64,000 nucleotides of DNA. Source: Shewanella litorisediminis. GTDB lineage: Bacteria > Pseudomonadota > Gammaproteobacteria > Enterobacterales > Shewanellaceae. Location: the NCBI RefSeq assembly GCF_016834455.1, contig NZ_CP069213.1, forward strand, positions 744,501 to 808,500, given 5' to 3'. Shown here one piece after another: positions 58,663 to 64,000 of this stretch. Numbering within the stretch: position 1 is the stretch's first letter; each line of letters starts with the position of its first letter. The notes beneath the pieces were generated by a model, which searched no databases, was not told where the DNA came from, and saw nothing but the letters and a program-made list of their open reading frames with translations. A program made the translations under genes and the position numbers.

Positions 58663-59865
58663 CAGGGCAGGATCCCACTTTGAGTTGAACTTTTACACAG
58701 CCTTATGATCAGATCAGCATTAGTCATAACCAGCTGACAGACATGAATCTTTTGGAACACCTTGAAACACTGCCCGATCCTCGTAAGGAAATCAATCTTA
58801 AACACAACTTGGTTGACGTAGTCTTCCTGACACTCTCTGCCGTACTCAGCGGTGCAACCGGCTGGAAGTCGATCCAGGAGTTCGGTGAAGAACAACTCGA
58901 CTGGTTACGGCAGTACCGCCAGTTTGAGTATGGTATCCCCAGACGACACTGTATCGCCAACATTATCAAAGCCTTGGATAGTGAGCTTCTGCTGCAAACG
59001 GTGTTCAGCTGGATCAACGAGAAACGGCAGAGCGAAGGTAAGTCGGTCATCGCTCTTGACGGTAAAACGATGCGCGGTGCGTGGAGTGACGACGTTAAAA
59101 ATGCACTTCATGTCGTCAGTGCGTTCGATGTCAGCAACGGTGTCACGCTTTATCAGGACAGTTCGAATACCAAAGGCAAAGAAGCCGAGATTGCCCGAAA
59201 CGTGATTGATGCCTTGGCACTGGATAACGCAATTGTCACGCTCGACGCGTTGCACTGCCAGGTCGCCACCATGAGCACAATTACACAGCGCAAAGGCGAT
59301 TTCGTGATCCAGGTGAAGTCCAATCAAAAAGCGCTGCTTGAGGAAGTGCAGGCGTCATTCCGTAACCTTTATGACTCAAAGGAACTGGAAACGTATGAAC
59401 AGTCCAACACCGGTCATGGCCGCAAGGAGTGCAGGACCGTGATGCAAACTGAAGCCGAGTTGTCACCAGACCTGAAAAAGAAATGGCCCCATATAAAGTC
59501 ACTGATAGAGGTCGCCAGCGAGCGGACTGTTAATGGTAGCACATCATGTTCGTCACGTTGGTACGTCAGCTCCCTGCCAGTGGACGCTGAGGAAGCAGCT
59601 CGCACAATCCGCGACCACTGGGCCGTTGAGAACCAACTGCACTGGGTGCTGGACGTTGTTTTTCGCGAGGATGCTTTGAAAGTGTCAGATCCAGAGGGTG
59701 CTAAACATTTGGCCCTATTCAACCGTGCGGCACTAAGTGCAATAAAACAGCACAATGGCAAGAAAGACAGCCTTGCAGGTAAGCGCCGGCGTGCAGCTTG
59801 GAGCCCTGTATTTCGTTCAGAGCTGCTCTTTGGCTAAATTATGCACAAAGTGGAATCCCGCCCTG
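58663..59865 (+). mobile_element. ISAs1-family insertion sequence, copy 3
   Basis: 1,203 bp with the same ends as copies 1 and 2. A perfect 10-bp repeat TAACGAAGGG flanks it (58653-58662 and 59866-59875). It landed 11 bases beyond the right end of the IS5-type element. Confidence 0.95.
58743..59837 (+). CDS. ISAs1-family DDE transposase (copy 3)
   Basis: 364 residues, same translation as the other copies; intact. Confidence 0.95.
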   Translation: MNLLEHLETLPDPRKEINLKHNLVDVVFLTLSAVLSGATGWKSIQEFGEEQLDWLRQYRQFEYGIPRRHCIANIIKALDSELLLQTVFSWINEKRQSEGKSVIALDGKTMRGAWSDDVKNALHVVSAFDVSNGVTLYQDSSNTKGKEAEIARNVIDALALDNAIVTLDALHCQVATMSTITQRKGDFVIQVKSNQKALLEEVQASFRNLYDSKELETYEQSNTGHGRKECRTVMQTEAELSPDLKKKWPHIKSLIEVASERTVNGSTSCSSRWYVSSLPVDAEEAARTIRDHWAVENQLHWVLDVVFREDALKVSDPEGAKHLALFNRAALSAIKQHNGKKDSLAGKRRRAAWSPVFRSELLFG

Positions 59866-60152
59866 TAACGAAGGGAGGTATCAGGGACGTGCGAACTTAG
59901 AGATTTACAGATGGTATGTCTGTGGGAAGAAGGTGAGTTGCAACATTCAGCGCGAAAAAACAGCGCCATTAACGTCAACAAAGTAGTCGCAGCTGGAGTT
60001 TTTACCTCAAAATCAATACTCAGCGTTATTAATTCCAAGGCAGGTCTAAATGTACACAGTGCTAAATATCCAGTACCAAGGGTTCAAAAAAAGTGAGTTT
60101 GACGACGGATATTCGATACTGAAACTTGGGTTGAAATGTATTAGTCGCGACT
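59866..60152. other. Spacer between ISAs1 copy 3 and IS481-type element
   Basis: About 290 bases with no supported gene; a 61-codon plus-strand frame has no ribosome site or recognisable motif. Confidence 0.4.
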
Positions 60153-61321
60153 TGATCTGACACATCATCTTGAAAAGGTGAGAGTTACCCGTTTTGATAA
60201 AGGTGTCGAATCTTCAATCAAAACAAAAGAGGTAACTCTCATGCTGCATACTAACAACCCCATCATTAAACACAAAGCAGGTTTGCTGAATCTCGCTGAG
60301 GAGCTCGGCAACGTTTCCAAAGCCTGCAAGGTTATGGGCGTGTCCCGTGACACCTTCTATCGCTATCGTGAACTGGTTGAGGATGGCGGCATTGATGCGC
60401 TTATCAACCGCTCCAGACGCACGCCCAATCTGAAAAATCGTGTTGATGACCATATAGAGCAAGCTGTCATTGATTACGCCATTGAGTTTCCCGCCTATGG
60501 TCAAACCCGAACCAGCAACGAACTGCGCAAGCAGGGCGTCTTTGTTTCCGGCAGCGGCGTACGTTCAATTTGGCTCAGGCACGGGCTGGAAAACCTCAAG
60601 AAGCGCCTGGTCGCATTGGAAGCAAAGATGGAGCGCGATGGCATCATTCTGACAGAAGCGCAGGTGGCAGCCCTGGAAAAGAAAGCCCAGGACGATGAGG
60701 CCTGCGGTGAAATTGAAACCCATCATCCTGGCTATCTGGGCTCACAGGACACCTTTTACGTCGGCAACCTCAAAGGTGTGGGGCGGATATACCAGCAGAC
60801 CTTCGTCGATACCTACAGTAAGGTCGCCTTTGCCAAGCTCTACACCACCAAAACCCCAATCACCTCTGCCGACCTGTTGAACGACAGAGTATTGCCGTTT
60901 TTCGAAGCTCAGGCGCTGCCGATGCTGCGTATTCTCACTGACCGGGGCACCGAGTACTGCGGTAAGGTTGAGCAGCACGATTATCAGCTGTATCTGGCCA
61001 TCAATGATATCGACCACACGAAAACCAAAGCCAGACATCCACAGACAAACGGTATCTGCGAGCGTTTCCACAAGACCATTCTGAATGAGTTCTATCAGGT
61101 CACGTTCCGCAAAAAGCTGTATAGCACACTGGAGGAGCTGCAAAAAGACTTGGACGAATGGCTGGCGCTGTACAACAATGAGCGCACCCATCAGGGCAAA
61201 ATGTGCTGCGGTCGCACACCGATGGCGACATTAATTGATGGAAAACGGGTTTGGGCTGAAAAGAATTTAGCCCAAATCTAATCTGACAACGGCACCCCAA
61301 AATCGGGTAACTGTCAGATCA
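60153..61321 (+). mobile_element. IS481-type insertion sequence
   Basis: About 1,170 bp. TGATCTGACA at the left and its complement TGTCAGATCA at the right mark the ends; AGTTACCCG occurs near both ends as a subterminal inverted repeat. No clear target duplication was seen, so the ends are approximate. Confidence 0.8.
60241..61281 (+). CDS. IS481-family transposase
   Basis: 346 residues from the ATG at 60241 (GAGGTAA upstream). An N-terminal helix-turn-helix (VSKACKVMGVSRDTFYRYREL) is followed by an HTH-29-like second part and an rve integrase core with the first Asp in FVDTYSKVAFAKLY, the second in RILTDRGTEYCG and the Glu in TNGICERFHKTILNEF. It ends TPMATLIDG, typical of IS481 transposases. 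Intact. Confidence 0.93.
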   Translation: MLHTNNPIIKHKAGLLNLAEELGNVSKACKVMGVSRDTFYRYRELVEDGGIDALINRSRRTPNLKNRVDDHIEQAVIDYAIEFPAYGQTRTSNELRKQGVFVSGSGVRSIWLRHGLENLKKRLVALEAKMERDGIILTEAQVAALEKKAQDDEACGEIETHHPGYLGSQDTFYVGNLKGVGRIYQQTFVDTYSKVAFAKLYTTKTPITSADLLNDRVLPFFEAQALPMLRILTDRGTEYCGKVEQHDYQLYLAINDIDHTKTKARHPQTNGICERFHKTILNEFYQVTFRKKLYSTLEELQKDLDEWLALYNNERTHQGKMCCGRTPMATLIDGKRVWAEKNLAQI

Positions 61322-61338
61322 GGTCTGAGCTATTACAG

Positions 61339-61917
61339 TTGAAAACATACTTACTTATGCTCTGCCTATTTTCGTGCTTAGCGCAAGCGCAAACGAGCCT
61401 CGATGATGAAAACCCTCCCGAAAAGGACGAGCTATGGCATCAACTGGCATCCAGCATCGTCAATGCACTCGATGATACACCAACCGGCTTGAGTGTTTCA
61501 GCTACCCGAGAAACCCATTTGAAGTTGTTCCCTCTCAAAGAGCCAAAATTGTTTGAAAAGCTATTCGCAAATGCGCAAGGAATGGATGGTTTTTTCATTG
61601 AAGAATTCGAATTGCCTGTTGGTCGAGTGATAAATTTAATTTACGATGAATCAACCTGGCGCCGATTTGGGGTCGGGTTGCTTTATCAACAGGGTACTTG
61701 GCATCGATTTTATCTTGCGGGCGTCTCCAGCAAAAGTTTTACCCCAATGTTCGATGTAACACAAGTTGGCACGAATACCATTGACGCCGTGGTTTGCATT
61801 AAAGACTGCAGCTGGTGGGGTAAAAATATCAGAGTGAGAGTTGATCTTGAACTGCGCAAAGTTCACTTTGTAGAAGAAGCCGAGACGGACTATCTGTCTT
61901 GGGTAACGGAACAATAA
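61339..61917 (+). CDS. Secreted protein beside IS481 element, unknown function
   Basis: 192 residues if read from the TTG at 61339; an ATG at 61357 gives a shorter signal peptide. The signal peptide ends AQAQT at about 18. The mature part has FFIEEFELPVGRVINLIYDE and two cysteines four residues apart (VVCIKDCSWW). No ribosome site is visible because the IS481 end lies only 17 bases upstream; the native promoter and ribosome site were probably displaced. It is visibly more AT-rich than the core genes and is followed by a trypsin-like protease. No family recognised. Confidence 0.6.
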   Translation: MKTYLLMLCLFSCLAQAQTSLDDENPPEKDELWHQLASSIVNALDDTPTGLSVSATRETHLKLFPLKEPKLFEKLFANAQGMDGFFIEEFELPVGRVINLIYDESTWRRFGVGLLYQQGTWHRFYLAGVSSKSFTPMFDVTQVGTNTIDAVVCIKDCSWWGKNIRVRVDLELRKVHFVEEAETDYLSWVTEQ

Positions 61918-62167
61918 GTTAATGAATTGGCACGGGCTGAGTGCCAAGTTAGCTAGCGTATGGAACATTTTTGAAAGCTGGCTTGCGACGGTGATCTCCA
62001 AAGGGGAGGATGCTCAGCTCACACGTCTTCAAAGGTGAAAAATAAATAGGAAATCACTTCATCAATGGACAACCAATTCTCGAATGGCTGACTCACGTTG
62101 AGTTATACTTTGGCGCCGATGCATACGCAAGCGCAGACAATCGGTAGGGAAGAATAAGGAGTCGATC

Positions 62168-63130
62168 ATGGGCAATAGTCAACTGAAAATCATTGCGTTA
62201 GCAGTATTGAGTGTATGTTCAAACGTCGCCAAAGCGAATGACACTGTACAACCCACAGAACAAGCCGCTGAAAATGCAAATGTTCCTGTCGCTTCAGATG
62301 CTCGCTTTTACGAGGAAAATGGGTTGACTTATTCCTCAGATTTGACAGAACTCAAAAAAGTTGACCGTCGGAAAAAGAAATCTAAATCCTCCCCAGCCTA
62401 TTTAGATGCGGTCGGCCACATCATTGTCTACCATAATGATGGGCAAAAAAACACCTGCTCAGGAACCCTTATCTCTACCATCCCAGGGCAATCCAGCCGA
62501 ACCATTCAATCCGCCGGCCATTGTTTTGGTGATACCGAAACAAATAAGAAAAGTGATATAAAAAAAATCACTTGGAATGTCACGACTAAGTCAGGACAGA
62601 AAATCAGCAAAACATTGCGGATTGAATATCTGAATCTTAGGGCTGATGATGCCATCCTATCATTTGAAGGAAAAATTCCATTTTCAACGATTCAACCTGC
62701 ACTTGTAGACGCAGAAGTTGTATTGGAAGTAGGTGATATGCTGCTTTACAACAACGATGCCAATATCGTAGTCGCAGGCCATAGTGCCAATGACTACAAG
62801 GGTGATAGGGGATTGACCTTGACCTATGATGATTCGATTCAATTGAGGAATTATCATTATCGACCAGACCTTTTCTTGATTGATTCTTTAGAAACCGTTG
62901 TTTTCAGTGGCGCCAGCGGTGGCGCAGTATTGGTCAATACGGACCTATCAGAGGAGGGTGTTCAAAATCCTTATGGGCAGATGTTATACGCCGGGACTAT
63001 TTTGTCTCTTGCGGGCCACCACGTACTCTATAGGGAGTCAAATGTTAGTAGTACTACAGGTGGCAAATATATGAATTTTCGCAGTTACGAGATGATAGAC
63101 ATTGAGTTGGTCAATAGGCTCAATCAATGA
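62168..63130 (+). CDS. Exported trypsin-like (S1) serine protease
   Basis: 320 residues. A signal peptide ends AKAND at about 24. A propeptide-like charged segment (KKVDRRKKKSKSSP at about 63-76) precedes the domain. The catalytic His is in IQSAGHCF (with the preceding CSGTLIS), Asp in RADDAILSF and Ser in VVFSGASGGAV, the G-x-SGG signature of the chymotrypsin fold; the two cysteines before and at the His box could pair. AAGGAG lies 7 bases upstream of the ATG. Base composition is more AT-rich than the core, suggesting acquisition. Flanked by insertion sequences with the preceding secreted protein. Confidence 0.88.
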   Translation: MGNSQLKIIALAVLSVCSNVAKANDTVQPTEQAAENANVPVASDARFYEENGLTYSSDLTELKKVDRRKKKSKSSPAYLDAVGHIIVYHNDGQKNTCSGTLISTIPGQSSRTIQSAGHCFGDTETNKKSDIKKITWNVTTKSGQKISKTLRIEYLNLRADDAILSFEGKIPFSTIQPALVDAEVVLEVGDMLLYNNDANIVVAGHSANDYKGDRGLTLTYDDSIQLRNYHYRPDLFLIDSLETVVFSGASGGAVLVNTDLSEEGVQNPYGQMLYAGTILSLAGHHVLYRESNVSSTTGGKYMNFRSYEMIDIELVNRLNQ

Positions 63131-63469
63131 TGTTAACCCAAACGCAAACAGCTGTGGATCGATTTGGCGAATGTCAGCTGAGATAATCCTCGCTTTTGGG
63201 CAGAAGAATATCGGAAAGATGATTTTTACCTCCATTTCCTCTGGTGTGCCATTATATGGTGAGTACTATTGAAAATATGTGTTTTGATGTAAAACACTTT
63301 CAATGAGTGGCCATGCACGGCTATACCGCCACGGCTCTTCCCACCAAGCGCATGTGTCTGAAAGATGTGACGCCAGTGTTTCACAAAAAAGTTGTTTTGC
63401 ATTTAACGAGCCTGCAGGGATTAAACTTTGATAATAGGGCTCGTTAAATAGGTCTATCAGTGCTTCGTT
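63131..63469. other. Intergenic left of ISAs1 copy 4
   Basis: About 340 bases with no supported gene on either strand. Confidence 0.45.
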
Positions 63470-64000
63470 CAGGGCAGGATCCCACTTTGAGTTGAACTTT
63501 TACACAGCCTTATGATCAGATCAGCATTAGTCATAACCAGCTGACAGACATGAATCTTTTGGAACACCTTGAAACACTGCCCGATCCTCGTAAGGAAATC
63601 AATCTTAAACACAACTTGGTTGACGTAGTCTTCCTGACACTCTCTGCCGTACTCAGCGGTGCAACCGGCTGGAAGTCGATCCAGGAGTTCGGTGAAGAAC
63701 AACTCGACTGGTTACGGCAGTACCGCCAGTTTGAGTATGGTATCCCCAGACGACACTGTATCGCCAACATTATCAAAGCCTTGGATAGTGAGCTTCTGCT
63801 GCAAACGGTGTTCAGCTGGATCAACGAGAAACGGCAGAGCGAAGGTAAGTCGGTCATCGCTCTTGACGGTAAAACGATGCGCGGTGCGTGGAGTGACGAC
63901 GTTAAAAATGCACTTCATGTCGTCAGTGCGTTCGATGTCAGCAACGGTGTCACGCTTTATCAGGACAGTTCGAATACCAAAGGCAAAGAAGCCGAGATTG
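63470..64000 (+). mobile_element. ISAs1-family insertion sequence, copy 4, cut by window end
   Basis: Starts with the same CAGGGCAGGATCCC end and is identical in arrangement to copies 1-3 as far as the window goes (531 of about 1,203 bp). The left flank GTGCTTCGTT should recur just after its right end outside the window. Confidence 0.95.
63550..64000 (+). CDS. ISAs1-family transposase (copy 4), partial
   Basis: The first 150 codons match the other three copies; the window ends in the middle of the catalytic core, between the first and second Asp. Confidence 0.93.
   Translation, partial: MNLLEHLETLPDPRKEINLKHNLVDVVFLTLSAVLSGATGWKSIQEFGEEQLDWLRQYRQFEYGIPRRHCIANIIKALDSELLLQTVFSWINEKRQSEGKSVIALDGKTMRGAWSDDVKNALHVVSAFDVSNGVTLYQDSSNTKGKEAEI

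Noticed and set aside
57466..63469. Assembled defence island
   Set aside because: Apart from insertion sequences only two secreted-protein genes are present; no restriction, toxin-antitoxin or other defence motif was seen.

Overview
The window looks like a chromosomal segment from a marine or aquatic gammaproteobacterium, most likely Shewanella. The basis is close resemblance to Shewanella/E. coli-type HldE, LpxL, NhaP2, TrxC, MtgA and DbpA, a DUF2999 protein, a single-chain quinol nitric-oxide reductase next to NorR, and a subtilase ending in a GlyGly-CTERM sorting tail. No rRNA, tRNA or CRISPR array was recognised.

Layout. 1-2.5 kb: a DUF4892/OmpA-type gene cut by the window edge, a deleted tandem copy of it, a small secreted protein and a frameshifted lipoprotein. 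2.9-6.5 kb: a tight four-gene set (exported repeat protein, two small membrane proteins of like architecture, bactofilin). 6.7-12.7 kb: tandem-domain universal stress protein, a translationally coupled pair of exported M16 peptidases, a divergent M14 peptidase and an L,D-transpeptidase. 12.8-17 kb: norB-norR, preceded by a sigma-54 promoter and three NorR-type boxes. 17-23 kb: nhaP2, then lpxL and hldE (lipid A / inner core LPS) back to back, with a putative exported HEIGH metallopeptidase overlapping the end of hldE. 23-29 kb: esterase, trxC, a zinc-ribbon unknown, mtgA, an orphan Hcp-like exported protein and a GFA-family protein. 29-36 kb: one very large S8 protease gene, broken by an amber codon in the catalytic-His box and by an ISAs1-family insertion. 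36-47 kb: DMT transporter, CHASE hybrid histidine kinase plus REC-GGDEF protein, DUF2999, catalase-related peroxidase, HflX-like GTPase, dbpA. 47-56 kb: a second ISAs1 copy, two tiny basic proteins, a cold-shock protein, SulP transporter, S9 peptidase and a secreted coiled-coil protein. 56-64 kb: a RutE-like nitroreductase with an internal amber codon, then an insertion-sequence cluster (IS5-type, ISAs1, IS481-type, ISAs1) enclosing two visibly more AT-rich secreted-protein genes, one a trypsin-like protease.

The main story is a housekeeping/envelope region being eroded by recent insertion-sequence activity. Four ISAs1 copies appear identical, all lie in the same orientation within 32 kb, and the three complete ones keep perfect 9-10 bp target duplications. 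At least four other loci are broken by stops, a frameshift or a deletion. The best candidate for a little-described system is the 2.9-6.5 kb bactofilin gene set. The clearest regulatory logic is the NO-responsive norB promoter.
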